This document shows, piece after piece, positions 16,891 to 25,378 of a stretch of 45,556 nt of DNA. Under the pieces are notes generated by a model. That model worked only from the letters and a program-made list of their open reading frames with translations. It was not told where the DNA came from and ran no database searches. The stretch lies in contig CAKQVW010000001.1 of NCBI GenBank assembly GCA_934277865.1, forward strand, positions 1 through 45,556, written 5' to 3'. This DNA is from an uncultured Pseudobdellovibrionaceae bacterium (lineage in GTDB: Bacteria; Bdellovibrionota; Bdellovibrionia; Bdellovibrionales; JAMPXM01). The position numbers and the translations under genes are program-made. Position 1 is the stretch's first letter. The number at the start of each line of letters is the position of its first letter.

Positions 16891-18537
16891 GTGAAGAAGT
16901 TAATCGCCCTCGGTCTAGGTGCTGTCTTTACACTGGTGATCTTCGAGATCGCCTTACGCCTTATTGGGTTCCAAGAGCTCTATTCTCGCGATGCACTCGG
17001 ACCAGGCGTGAAGTCCGAAATGCCGGCTATCATCTTCGTAGGGAACTCTCATACGATGGGTACTGGTGCTGCGCCTGGGAAAAGCTTTCCCGACCAATTC
17101 CGCGAGATCTTGAATGTTCGGCATGGGAAGAGTCCGTTTGAAATTGTGAACCTTGGCCGAGGCAATGCGAATTCGAGTTTTGTTGCGGATCAAATGCCGA
17201 AATTTCTCAAAACCTATCGGCCGCAGATTGTCGTCCTAATGACAGGTGAAACAAACTTCTGGAATCACCTTGGCTATTCAGATTTTGTCCAAAAGACGTC
17301 TCCCGGTCTGGAATCCATTGGTCTCAAATTTTACAACATGGCTTACTCGCTTCGGACCTTTCGCTTCATTCAACTCTTCAGCGAGTTTGTGATGCGCCCG
17401 AGGCAGGATCATCGATTTTTCTCAGACTATACCGAAGAGGATCGCGCATGGATCTGGGTGGCCTCAATGAACAATGCAAACATGTTCGATTCGTCGAAGA
17501 TGACACCTGCTGAAGCCAAAGATGCCTATGAGACTATCCGGAGCTATTCCGATAAACACGGATCTTCGCTGAGTCTTTTGGAAAGTCAGATCGAACTTCT
17601 GCCCAGACTGTGGAAGGGACGCCCCGAGCTCGAGGATGAGTGGAAAAAACAAATACGCGAGTACGCGGCAACGTTTGGGGAAAAGGGTTACAGCTATTAT
17701 CTCGACAGGCTGACCAACACGTACCTTCGTGAGTCGACGGATAGGACGATTCGTGAAGTGGCAGCTTCCATGCTTGCGAGACGGCCAAAGGACTTTGCTG
17801 ATTTACGTGAGGTTGTTGAATACCACCAGGAGGCTCGGTCCTATCGCAGCCGATCTATTGACGAGCAGATAGGTTTTTATACAGCGGTGTCGCTTGCATA
17901 TCCGACCCACGCCACAGCAAGGATATTTTTATGTAGCAAGCTTCGTCAGGCGAAGAGACTGCGCGAGGCGTTCGAAGTTGCAAAAGCTGGTATGGAGCTC
18001 AACCCTTTGGCGAATCAGTCCAACTGGATGAGTGAAATTCTTGTTACAGAGGAAGAGGCTCGAAAAGATACTTCGCCGGAGATGGCCAGTCTTATTGAAG
18101 ACATCGATAAATATCGGAAAGAATTTGTGCAGAGGTTTCCGCGCCATCGAGGAAGGGTCGCGAAAATCAGCGATGAAGAAATATTGAATTGGATTGAGTT
18201 CGACCTCGAACGAATCCGAAAATTGGTAGAGGAAAGCGGCGCAAAGTTGATGCTTCAGACCTATCCGCCAGAGCGTTGGGGCTCAGAAAAGCTTGTCGAC
18301 GCTCTCTTGCGTCGGTTTGCTGCAAAATACCAACTCCCACTATCTGACACGTCTCGTGAATTGATCCATCTAGAGCCGGATCCTAAGAAACGAGATCGAT
18401 TCTTCACGAAGATGTATGGTGATTACGACGCCCACTTAGGAGAAGAGGGCTACGCCGTCGTCGCCCGACTACTTGAGCGGGACTTCGTAGCGCAGGGTTG
18501 GCTCACTGACGCTCAAGGCGTCAGAGAGTCGAAATAA
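16891..18537 (+). CDS. SGNH/GDSL-type hydrolase with N-terminal membrane anchor
   Basis: The 548-residue product has an uncleaved or cleaved hydrophobic N-terminus (residues 4-26). Block I reads GNSHTMG with the candidate nucleophile Ser53. The block II Gly lies in NLGRGNANSS, block III is GETN, and the C-terminal DAHLGEEGY supplies Asp513 and His515. The SGNH core is split by a large helical insert (about 150-400), part of which looks TPR-like. Such enzymes remove or transfer acyl groups on glycans and lipids outside the cytoplasm. The start is GTG with no clear Shine-Dalgarno sequence; an in-frame stop at 16867 limits alternatives. The gene diverges from the SxtJ-like/carbamoyltransferase cassette, which suggests a shared pathway. 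Its last 17 nt overlap the convergent PLP enzyme gene. Confidence 0.8.
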   Translation: MKKLIALGLGAVFTLVIFEIALRLIGFQELYSRDALGPGVKSEMPAIIFVGNSHTMGTGAAPGKSFPDQFREILNVRHGKSPFEIVNLGRGNANSSFVADQMPKFLKTYRPQIVVLMTGETNFWNHLGYSDFVQKTSPGLESIGLKFYNMAYSLRTFRFIQLFSEFVMRPRQDHRFFSDYTEEDRAWIWVASMNNANMFDSSKMTPAEAKDAYETIRSYSDKHGSSLSLLESQIELLPRLWKGRPELEDEWKKQIREYAATFGEKGYSYYLDRLTNTYLRESTDRTIREVAASMLARRPKDFADLREVVEYHQEARSYRSRSIDEQIGFYTAVSLAYPTHATARIFLCSKLRQAKRLREAFEVAKAGMELNPLANQSNWMSEILVTEEEARKDTSPEMASLIEDIDKYRKEFVQRFPRHRGRVAKISDEEILNWIEFDLERIRKLVEESGAKLMLQTYPPERWGSEKLVDALLRRFAAKYQLPLSDTSRELIHLEPDPKKRDRFFTKMYGDYDAHLGEEGYAVVARLLERDFVAQGWLTDAQGVRESK

Positions 18538-19672
18538 TTTTTTTCAACCGATTCAGCGCCTCATCAATTTCGGTCGTCGTTGTCGTGGGTGAAAAGCTAA
18601 ATCGCAACTGATGAGCTAGGCGGTCGTCGCGTCTCATTGCCAAAAGAACGGCGCTTCGATCGGATTTCCCTGTGCCGCAGGCGGCGCCTGTTGAACATGC
18701 AACCAGTTCGTCTGCGAGCTGCCGATGTAAGACCTTGGACTCAAATTTCGGAAAAGTAAAACTGAGGACATGGCAAAGCGAGCTCTTTTCAACCTCTCCA
18801 TTAAACTGCACATCGTGAAACCGTTTCTTTAGCTCGTCGATAGTGTGTCTTTTGATTTGTGAAAGATCGGTGATCGTTTTCGAGGTCCAAGTCGTCGAGG
18901 CTTTGGCAAAGGCTGAAATCAACTCGACAGAGGTTGTGCCAGGTCGAAGTCCTTTTTCTTGTTTTCCCCCATATACCAACGGGGAAATTTCGATGCCTTT
19001 CCTGATGTAGAGGGCACCGACGCCCTTTGGTCCACGAACCTTGTGGCCGCTGAGGGTCATCAGATCTACTGGCAGCGTGTTGATCTGAAATTCCGTGTGA
19101 CAAAAGCTTTGGCAGGCGTCGGCGTGAAACCGCACGCCGCGCTCTCGGCAGATGGTACCGATTTTTTCTAAATCTTGGATGGTTCCGATTTCATTGTTCC
19201 CGTGAGAGACCGAAACCAAAACCGTATTGGCTTGAATCAAACTTTTCAGGTTCGAAAGGTCCACATAGCCAAGGGCGTCCACTTGCACTTCGTCCCAGGC
19301 GATCAGTCCATCTTCTTTCATTCGTGCGGCGGTATTTGCGACGCTCGAGTGTTCGGTCGAAGCCGTGATGATATGGGGTAGGCCGGCTTTGTCAGAGGTG
19401 GTTCGCTTCCAATCAGAAGCAGATCGTTGCAGCACCCAGTTGTTGGCCTCTGTCCCGCCCGAGCAGAAGATGATTTCAGAAGGCAAGCTCCCAAGTTTCG
19501 TAGCGATTGTTTCGCGGGCCACTTCGAGAAGTGCGGCAGCCTTTGTCCCCGGGCGATGCGCCGAGGACGAGTTTGCGACTCCGGATTCCAGGAGCTCGAA
19601 CAGATGGTTGCGGGCTTCAGGCGCCATGGAGGTGGTTGCGGCATGATCGAGATAGATTTCTGTCTGCTTCAT
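18521..19672 (-). CDS. Cysteine desulfurase-like class V aminotransferase (NifS/IscS family)
   Basis: The 383-residue PLP enzyme has the family start YLDHAATT (7-14), the SGGTEANN loop (71-78), HGNNEIGTIQ (157-166), and LSGHK with the PLP lysine at 211. STGAAC ends in the probable catalytic Cys332. The family takes sulfur from cysteine as a persulfide for Fe-S clusters or thiolation. The loop after Cys332 is GTGKSDRS, followed by a shortened C-terminus, so assignment to IscS, NifS or another branch is open. I chose the ATG at 19672 because GGAGG lies 10 nt upstream; the longer reading from 19705 begins inside that site. It diverges from a radical SAM gene with 46 bp between starts. Supplying sulfur to the adjacent Fe-S enzymes is plausible but inferred. 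Confidence 0.82.
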   Translation of the reverse strand: MKQTEIYLDHAATTSMAPEARNHLFELLESGVANSSSAHRPGTKAAALLEVARETIATKLGSLPSEIIFCSGGTEANNWVLQRSASDWKRTTSDKAGLPHIITASTEHSSVANTAARMKEDGLIAWDEVQVDALGYVDLSNLKSLIQANTVLVSVSHGNNEIGTIQDLEKIGTICRERGVRFHADACQSFCHTEFQINTLPVDLMTLSGHKVRGPKGVGALYIRKGIEISPLVYGGKQEKGLRPGTTSVELISAFAKASTTWTSKTITDLSQIKRHTIDELKKRFHDVQFNGEVEKSSLCHVLSFTFPKFESKVLHRQLADELVACSTGAACGTGKSDRSAVLLAMRRDDRLAHQLRFSFSPTTTTTEIDEALNRLKKIISTL

Positions 19673-19690
19673 AGAAGTCGATCCTCCTCG

Positions 19691-19710
19691 CTTGCTAAAA
19701 ATCAAGCAAG
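19691..19710. promoter_or_regulatory. Inverted repeat between divergent PLP enzyme and radical SAM genes
   Basis: CTTGCT at 19691-19696 and AGCAAG at 19705-19710 form a perfect 6-bp inverted repeat with an 8-nt AT-rich spacer. It sits in the middle of the 46-bp gap between two divergent starts, where a shared operator would be expected. No matching regulator is identified. Confidence 0.35.
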
Positions 19711-19718
19711 TCGAGACA

Positions 19719-20789
19719 ATGGGCGGCGAGATGTCGGATCACAAGTCAGTCGCAATTTGCGACCTCAAATCAGGCAAAGAGGCTTCTTCGAAGACGTTGT
19801 GGTCTGTCGAGGAGGCCCTCGCGGCGAGAGTTAACAGCTGGGAGGGTTGGTTCTGCGCAGCTGGCTCCGAAAATCTGCATATCTCAGCAGACGGCAATCT
19901 CTTCTCGGCCACATGTCGTGTCGGTGGCTATCTTGGGAACGTGTTCGAAGGGCAGATGTCGCTTCCAGAAAAATGGATCGTCTGCACGAAAAAGTGGTGT
20001 ATGTGCGGAGCCGACATGCAAATCCGCAAAGCGAAAAATGCCGAGCTGATTGCGTCGGCCCGGCAGCCGCTCCCGAAAGATGCCGACGTCGAGTCACAGG
20101 GCGATGTCGCGAAGCGAGCAGCCGCAGCCTTGGCGGCCAATCTTGTCGTACCGGCGCAACACGATACCCATTTGGCATTTCCGAAATCGATCACGTGGGA
20201 CCTTTCGCGCCGATGCAATTATTCCTGTTCCTACTGCCATCCTTCTGTCTCGAACCAGTACGAGAGCCACCACTCACAGCGGACCTTGTTAGAAGCTGTT
20301 GATCGATTAGAGCGTCGTTTCTGCAGAGGAGAAAAGGCCAAGTGGGTTTTCACGGGTGGTGAGCCGACGATCAATCCTGCCTTTATGGATGTCGTGGATC
20401 GTATCAACTCGTATGGGCACACGGTTCATGTTCAAAGTAACGGGAGCCGTGGACCTGCTTACTTTCGCGAGCTCATCGCCAAAGCCTGTGTCGGATTGAG
20501 TCTGCACCTGGAAGCTGATGCGGTGGACCGGTTTCTAGAAACCTGCGCTGCGATTGTCGACGAAAAGGAAACAAATGAATTGGCGTCGCGAATGTGGTTT
20601 GGCGTACGCATCATGGTAGGACCCGGTCGTGTTGAAGAGGCCATTGCGCTCAAACGTCGATTGCAGGAGATCTCAGGATTCTCGAAGTGGGGAAATATCA
20701 ACATGAGTCCGTTGTACAAGCGTCTTAAGCAAGACGAACTGATGGAATACTCAAAAGATGAGTATCAAGAACTCCTAAGGCACGTTTAG
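19719..20789 (+). CDS. Radical SAM protein with N-terminal SPASM/twitch-like cysteine domain
   Basis: The 356-residue protein has the radical SAM motif CNYSCSYC (Cys166, 170, 173), followed by FTGGEPTINP, the usual SAM-binding GGEP. Before the core, residues 40-105 hold Cys46, 66, 89, 94 and 96 in a pattern typical of an auxiliary Fe-S (SPASM/twitch) domain, including ISADGNLF and YLGNVF. In most SPASM enzymes this domain follows the core. An Ala-rich linker (about 110-150) joins the two. The start is uncertain: ATG at 19719 or 19731; a TTG at 19692 lacks a ribosome site. It converges on the next radical SAM gene with a 4-nt stop overlap. The substrate is unknown and no precursor peptide is visible. 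Confidence 0.8.
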   Translation: MGGEMSDHKSVAICDLKSGKEASSKTLWSVEEALAARVNSWEGWFCAAGSENLHISADGNLFSATCRVGGYLGNVFEGQMSLPEKWIVCTKKWCMCGADMQIRKAKNAELIASARQPLPKDADVESQGDVAKRAAAALAANLVVPAQHDTHLAFPKSITWDLSRRCNYSCSYCHPSVSNQYESHHSQRTLLEAVDRLERRFCRGEKAKWVFTGGEPTINPAFMDVVDRINSYGHTVHVQSNGSRGPAYFRELIAKACVGLSLHLEADAVDRFLETCAAIVDEKETNELASRMWFGVRIMVGPGRVEEAIALKRRLQEISGFSKWGNINMSPLYKRLKQDELMEYSKDEYQELLRHV

Positions 20790-22150
20790 TAAACTTTCAG
20801 GAATTCGTTGAGTTCGGGAAAAATCTTTGCAAACGAGGTTCCGCGTTCTGCGTCCAAGCGTCGAATGTAGTCACGCGTTTGTGGAAGCCGGTCCGAATGG
20901 TCGGCCTCATTCATCAAATTGATGATGCCTTGAATTTTGTTCGATTTCTTTTTGCTACGCTCTTCGAACGCCAAAAGCTTTTCGGTAACGATCTTCTTCA
21001 GCTCGGCCGGATAGTTCTGAATGGAAAGGTACGGAGGGTAGTGCACAACCCCGGGGTGGAAATAGCCGTTGAAACCTTTTGTCACCTTTTTGAAGTTTTG
21101 GTCCTCGATCCATTGTGCGTAGTCCGCCAAATAGAACATGTTCATCATGTGAACGGAGCAGAGAAGCATGACCTTCACACTCTCGGGCGATTCTTCGTCG
21201 AGGCATTTGAGGTTCGTCGCGATTGACTCCCAGTTCGCCGGGAAGCGCATGTAGTTATTCTTCTCTCCCCAACAATCAAGACTGATAAAAACCTCGACTA
21301 GCTTAAACTCCTTCCAAAGCGGGAACAGAGTTTTATCTAGAAGCGTGCCGTTTGTATGATAGCGAATCTGAATGTTCTTGGCGGCGCCAGTGCGGACGCA
21401 GGCTTCAACAAGCTTTCGTGTTTCGTCGAGCAACATCGGCTCGCCGCCACCCACGATGATCTCTCGCATGTTGGGAAGCATGGATTCGATCGAGTCCCAA
21501 AACGCAGGGTCCTTGTACCATTCGAATCGGGACTGATTGATCTGGCTCTTGTGCGCCCATTCACTGCGGACTTCGCTGGTTTCTGCTGTTTCGGCGATGC
21601 GCTTCGCAAGTGCTGTCCAACGACTCGAATCTTGAGGACGGCACATAACACATTGGAGATTGCACGTGTTACCTAGGCGCAAGTCGATTGCGACGATGTC
21701 CTCATTCAGCGTTCCATCTTCTTTTGTGCGATGAACGCGATCGAGGACAAATTCACGTCCGAAACGCTCTTTCCAAACTCGGTTCTCAGTGATTCGGTGT
21801 GACCGATAGCCGTTTTTCTCTTCGGCGTAACAGTGTGCACATGCTGAAACCTTTTCGCCCTTCAGCATTTTGAGTCGGGCAGATTTCAGGTAGTCCGAGT
21901 TCCACGCCGATTGCAGACTTTGATCATTCAAGTTCAGCTTGTTTTCGTTCTTGGCGACACAGCAAAGAATGGCCGAGCCGTCCGTGTAGGTGGCAAGATG
22001 GGTGAATGGAAGAACGCAAAACGTAGGCGAAATTCGGCCAAACTCATATGGGTCGCTCAGCGATTCTTCTTTTTGCGAGCCCTCGAGGTTTCTAACCGGA
22101 TCAACGTTTTTGAAGGGGAATTCGTCTTTCTTGCCAAAGAAACTAGCCAT
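20786..22150 (-). CDS. Twitch-domain radical SAM protein (first of tandem pair)
   Basis: The 454-residue protein carries the radical SAM motif CNLQCVMC (Cys163, 167, 170) after IDLRLGN, and VGGGEPML for SAM. The N-terminal domain has Cys45 in FCVLPF, Cys63/64, and Cys104/107 in CAHC. This matches proteins in which a twitch auxiliary-cluster domain comes first: FC.LPW, then CC, then WNS, then GE..C..C. The C-terminal region (about 340-454) is helical. The ATG lies 8 nt inside the end of the upstream radical SAM gene, so the pair is translationally coupled. Substrate and product are unknown. Confidence 0.85.
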   Translation of the reverse strand: MASFFGKKDEFPFKNVDPVRNLEGSQKEESLSDPYEFGRISPTFCVLPFTHLATYTDGSAILCCVAKNENKLNLNDQSLQSAWNSDYLKSARLKMLKGEKVSACAHCYAEEKNGYRSHRITENRVWKERFGREFVLDRVHRTKEDGTLNEDIVAIDLRLGNTCNLQCVMCRPQDSSRWTALAKRIAETAETSEVRSEWAHKSQINQSRFEWYKDPAFWDSIESMLPNMREIIVGGGEPMLLDETRKLVEACVRTGAAKNIQIRYHTNGTLLDKTLFPLWKEFKLVEVFISLDCWGEKNNYMRFPANWESIATNLKCLDEESPESVKVMLLCSVHMMNMFYLADYAQWIEDQNFKKVTKGFNGYFHPGVVHYPPYLSIQNYPAELKKIVTEKLLAFEERSKKKSNKIQGIINLMNEADHSDRLPQTRDYIRRLDAERGTSFAKIFPELNEFLKVY

Positions 22151-23474
22151 GAACGGAATATCCTTCCGCGTGCAGCAAGCTGCTGAGGTCGGGAAGCGTT
22201 TGTTCCATACGTTGCTTGCGGTGCAGGTCGAGCATGCGTGTGTAGTGGATGAAGTCTTTCATCTTTGCTTCATCTTGTTCGGGATGTTCGGAAAGCAAAT
22301 TGATGCAACTATCGATGGAATTCTTAAGGAACCGCTGAGTCTCGTAGGTCTTCGAGCGCGTCTTGTAGGCCTCAAGGCGGCGCACGGCCTCTTGCTTGGC
22401 GGAGTTTGGCAAGATCTGCGCGTTGATGTAGTTCGGGTCTGTTGCATACAAGAAGTCGACGTTGATGTCGCGTCCGGACTCAAGCGCGACACTCTCGATG
22501 TAATCGAGCAGTCTTGTAATCGTTAGCACATTGTAAATTTGCAGAACTGGCGTCACGCCAATCTGAACGTTTTTTGGCAGCTTGACCAGTTTACGGAAAT
22601 TCTTGTCGATGGTTTCCCATCGACTGAGATACCGAATGTATTCGTTCTCGGGGCCATGGCCATCTATCGAGGCATTGATCAAAACAAACTGGAAGTGCGG
22701 CAGGTATTCTAAAAATTTGTCCTGCACATTGGTGCAGTTGATGTTGAACATCAGAAAGATGTTCTTCGAGTGCCCGGAATCGATACAGGCCTGCATGAAT
22801 TTGTAATTGCGTTCGATCAGAGTGGGCTCACCGCCCGTCAGATAAACCTTGCGCAAATTTGGAATCGAGCGAATGACCTCATCCCAAAATAAATCTGACT
22901 CATACCATTCTGGTGTTTCAGCTGGTTTTTTGCCGCCATTGAAGCGGTTCCAAAACTCGCGGTACTCTTCGTTTTGGTCGTAGAGCTGCACGGTCTCGCG
23001 ATAGATCTGGCTTGAATTATAGGGGTTGCAGGATCGGCACTTGAGATTGCAGAGGTTGCCCAGTCGCAAATCCAAATAGAGCGCCGGTTTATCAAGCTTG
23101 AAATCATTTTTACGAGAAGCTTCGACACGCTCTTCAATTTCGGTGCGCGCCTTGTTCATCCACTCTTCGTTGTGCATTTCGCGATAGGATGTTTTTCCAA
23201 TCGACTCTTGGAAATAACACAGCTCACACCCTGGAACTTGCTCGCCTTCGAGCATGCCTTTGCGAATGCTGCGCATGTGATTGGAGTTCCACGCCGCTTC
23301 CAATGGTTCGACGCCGGCGCGGTAACCGTGCCCATCGTCTTTCTTCACCATGCCGCCGCCTTTGGCGACGCAACAGAATCCAACTTTGCCGTTTGACTGA
23401 ACGACTTGTTCGATCCACGGGTAGACGCAGAACGTGTTGGCCGACAATTTGGAATCGCGATTGGATCCTGCCAT
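22143..23474 (-). CDS. Twitch-domain radical SAM protein (second of tandem pair)
   Basis: The 443-residue paralogue of the downstream protein has CNLKCRSC (Cys142, 146, 149) after LDLRLGN, then LTGGEPTLIE. The N-terminal auxiliary domain has FCVYPW (Cys16), CC at 34-35, AWNSNHM and CELC (Cys83, 86). Both paralogues keep all cysteines, so both should be active. It starts 66 nt after the patatin-like gene, with a G-rich CTGGGG stretch upstream of the ATG as a weak ribosome site, and overlaps the next gene by 8 nt. The likely operon is patatin, this gene, then its paralogue. No peptide substrate gene is visible in the gaps. Confidence 0.86.
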   Translation of the reverse strand: MAGSNRDSKLSANTFCVYPWIEQVVQSNGKVGFCCVAKGGGMVKKDDGHGYRAGVEPLEAAWNSNHMRSIRKGMLEGEQVPGCELCYFQESIGKTSYREMHNEEWMNKARTEIEERVEASRKNDFKLDKPALYLDLRLGNLCNLKCRSCNPYNSSQIYRETVQLYDQNEEYREFWNRFNGGKKPAETPEWYESDLFWDEVIRSIPNLRKVYLTGGEPTLIERNYKFMQACIDSGHSKNIFLMFNINCTNVQDKFLEYLPHFQFVLINASIDGHGPENEYIRYLSRWETIDKNFRKLVKLPKNVQIGVTPVLQIYNVLTITRLLDYIESVALESGRDINVDFLYATDPNYINAQILPNSAKQEAVRRLEAYKTRSKTYETQRFLKNSIDSCINLLSEHPEQDEAKMKDFIHYTRMLDLHRKQRMEQTLPDLSSLLHAEGYSVHG

Positions 23475-23540
23475 ATAGAACCCCAGTCTCTAGCGGAATT
23501 GAGGAAATCTCAACTGTGTTCGCTGGAATCTTTCGAGGCT

Positions 23541-24746
23541 CTATAGGTCATATTTGCGCAGCGCTTGGATTCCAGCCTTGAAGCCGATGTGGACGATTCG
23601 TCCGAGAATTTCCGCGTTCAAGCTGAAGTGATCCACGAAAAACATCTCATAGTCGTTCGGTGACGGATGGATGTAGATGTAGTCCACGCCCGGGCGATAG
23701 TTCACGCGCTTTGTCAGGATTTCGAGTAGCTTTTCGCGATGCTCGTCGGGGAGGCCTTGTTGGCGGAAATAGCCGTCGACCGCGCTCATGATGGCCGAAA
23801 TCTGCTGTTGGTGCTCGATGTGCTTTTCGATCTTTTGTTGAATCACCTGATAGAGCGCCTGGTTCATGATCATGGGTATGCCATAGTTGTGCAGCGAGCC
23901 CATGACTGGCGTGTAGTGGTAGGGCTGAACCGAGTAGCTGGCAATGACGAGATCCGCACCGGCATCGGCCGCAACGTGCGTTGATAGGGTTTCGCGAATC
24001 TCTCCGTCAAAAAAGTAGAGATCTTTGCCTTTTTGGTTCTTGATGCCATATGGCGCGAAGAAGGGTGGCAGAGCCGTACTGGCTGCGACCGCCTGAGAAA
24101 TCGACGCGAAGTTGGCGTACTTGATATTTCGAACCTTAAAAGTCTCAGGAAAGTTTCCGAAGACGACCTTGCGTGAGTGATTGAGCTGCGTGGCGATCAC
24201 GTAACTTTCGACTCCAAGCTGCGCAAAATCATTTTCGCTGAGAACATTCTGGCGCATGTAGCGCTCGATGTTTGCTGTCGTGAAGAGGCCGTTTAGTTTG
24301 AAGCCATTTTTGAGAAATGATTCGAGGCCACCGGTGACGAGGCTTTTTCTGCGAAGAAGACCTGGCAGCGTTCCTAAAAAATTCACGCCGTTCATGGCGA
24401 AGATATCGCGATAGGTGATGGGGCGAAGTTTGGTGAAGACTTTTTTGCGTCGAGAGAACTTATTCAGTTCGGTTTCGGCCCCGCGCTCGAAGGCATCGAT
24501 GATCGAATCCACGGAGTGACCGGCCGCCAGAAGTGACGTCACAAAAGATCCCGCGCTGGACCCCACGTAGGTTTTAAACGTCATCTTGTCTTCCGGGAAC
24601 CGCAGGCGCACATCCTCTTTCGAGCCACCGGCGAAGTTGAATCCCTTTTCACGTAACGCGAGACAGACGCCTAAATGAAACGCTGCAGCTTTGATTCCGC
24701 CGCCCGAAAGTACCAGGCCTAACTTCTTTTTCTCACTGAGCCGCAT
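23541..24746 (-). CDS. Patatin-like phospholipase
   Basis: The 401-residue protein has an intact patatin core: the oxyanion motif SGGGIKAAAFHLG (14-26), the GxSxG box VGSSAGS with nucleophile Ser64, and Asp247 in FFDGEI completing the Ser-Asp dyad. The usual DGG/DGA is DGE here. The C-terminal third (about 300-401) is a helical region plus a short domain I do not recognise. There is no signal peptide. I chose the ATG at 24746; an in-frame GTG at 24815 would add 23 residues not resembling the family. An AGAGCTGCTCT palindrome at 24761-24771 lies just upstream of the chosen start. Patatins hydrolyse membrane lipids, and some bacterial ones are effectors. It heads the tandem radical SAM operon. 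Confidence 0.85.
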   Translation of the reverse strand: MRLSEKKKLGLVLSGGGIKAAAFHLGVCLALREKGFNFAGGSKEDVRLRFPEDKMTFKTYVGSSAGSFVTSLLAAGHSVDSIIDAFERGAETELNKFSRRKKVFTKLRPITYRDIFAMNGVNFLGTLPGLLRRKSLVTGGLESFLKNGFKLNGLFTTANIERYMRQNVLSENDFAQLGVESYVIATQLNHSRKVVFGNFPETFKVRNIKYANFASISQAVAASTALPPFFAPYGIKNQKGKDLYFFDGEIRETLSTHVAADAGADLVIASYSVQPYHYTPVMGSLHNYGIPMIMNQALYQVIQQKIEKHIEHQQQISAIMSAVDGYFRQQGLPDEHREKLLEILTKRVNYRPGVDYIYIHPSPNDYEMFFVDHFSLNAEILGRIVHIGFKAGIQALRKYDL

Positions 24747-24896
24747 CCCACTGATTGTAAAGAGCTGCTCTGAGCAAGGACAGCCGAAAAATGCGGATCT
24801 GGCATTGTAATGCACTGTTCCGAGTTCGAAGAATCTCTTTTCATGTCAGTCATTTAAGTTGTGCAGAATTCCTAAGAGCCGCTAGTCTGGCCAGGA

Positions 24897-25370
24897 ATGG
24901 AACAGTGGCTTCTTCTGACAGACTACGCCAGCAAATACCGCGTGAGCGTTTCGACTCTCCGTCGACGAATCAAGGCGGGCTTGCAAGCGCACAAGTTTGA
25001 GGCGGGACGATATTATCTTCCCGACCATCTTGAGGCAGCCACGGCGGAGGCTCCCAGGCAGATGATGAAGGTCGCCGAGCCGGTTCCTTTGAAGGCAGCA
25101 ATTGAGGCCACTCCGGTCCCACCGGCGGTTACATTGGCAGCAGTCGAAGCGATCGCAAAAGCGGACGTCAAATTGTCGGATGAGCCGTTGATCACCACGA
25201 CGACCAAACTCCTCAACGAACTCAAGCAGGCCTACACGTTGATCCTTCATGAAAAAGAAGAGCAGATCATCTACTTAAAAGAAGAGATCGCGGATTTAAA
25301 AACGTTGGTCCGCGTGCTCGAATCGGAAAACGCGCGACTGCGCAGTCCATCTTCGGACTTCGGTAATTAG
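24897..25370 (+). CDS. Small HTH protein with C-terminal coiled coil
   Basis: The 157-residue protein begins with WLLLTDYASKYRVSVSTLRR, which resembles the MerR/excisionase-type helix-turn-helix that reads DNA as a winged helix (residues 1-45). A flexible Ala/Pro/Val-rich section (about 50-100) follows, then a coiled coil with heptads (about 112-150, EEQIIYLKEEIADLK). It is probably a dimeric DNA-binding or adaptor protein; no target is known. No ribosome site has proper spacing before the ATG. A weak TTGTGC (24859) and TAGTCT (24883) pair would start transcription at about 24895, so a leaderless mRNA is possible. It is convergent with the next gene, with 8 nt between. Confidence 0.7.
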   Translation: MEQWLLLTDYASKYRVSVSTLRRRIKAGLQAHKFEAGRYYLPDHLEAATAEAPRQMMKVAEPVPLKAAIEATPVPPAVTLAAVEAIAKADVKLSDEPLITTTTKLLNELKQAYTLILHEKEEQIIYLKEEIADLKTLVRVLESENARLRSPSSDFGN

Positions 25371-25378
25371 AAAAAGGG

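Noticed and set aside
18506..18544. Hairpin CTGACGC / GCGTCAG near the end of the SGNH gene followed by T7
   Set aside because: The T run begins 13 nt after the stem, too far for a standard rho-independent terminator, and the stem lies in coding sequence.
22143..23540. RiPP precursor peptide near the tandem radical SAM genes
   Set aside because: The gaps are 66 nt or overlaps, leaving no room for a peptide gene, and no short frame with a ribosome site is visible.
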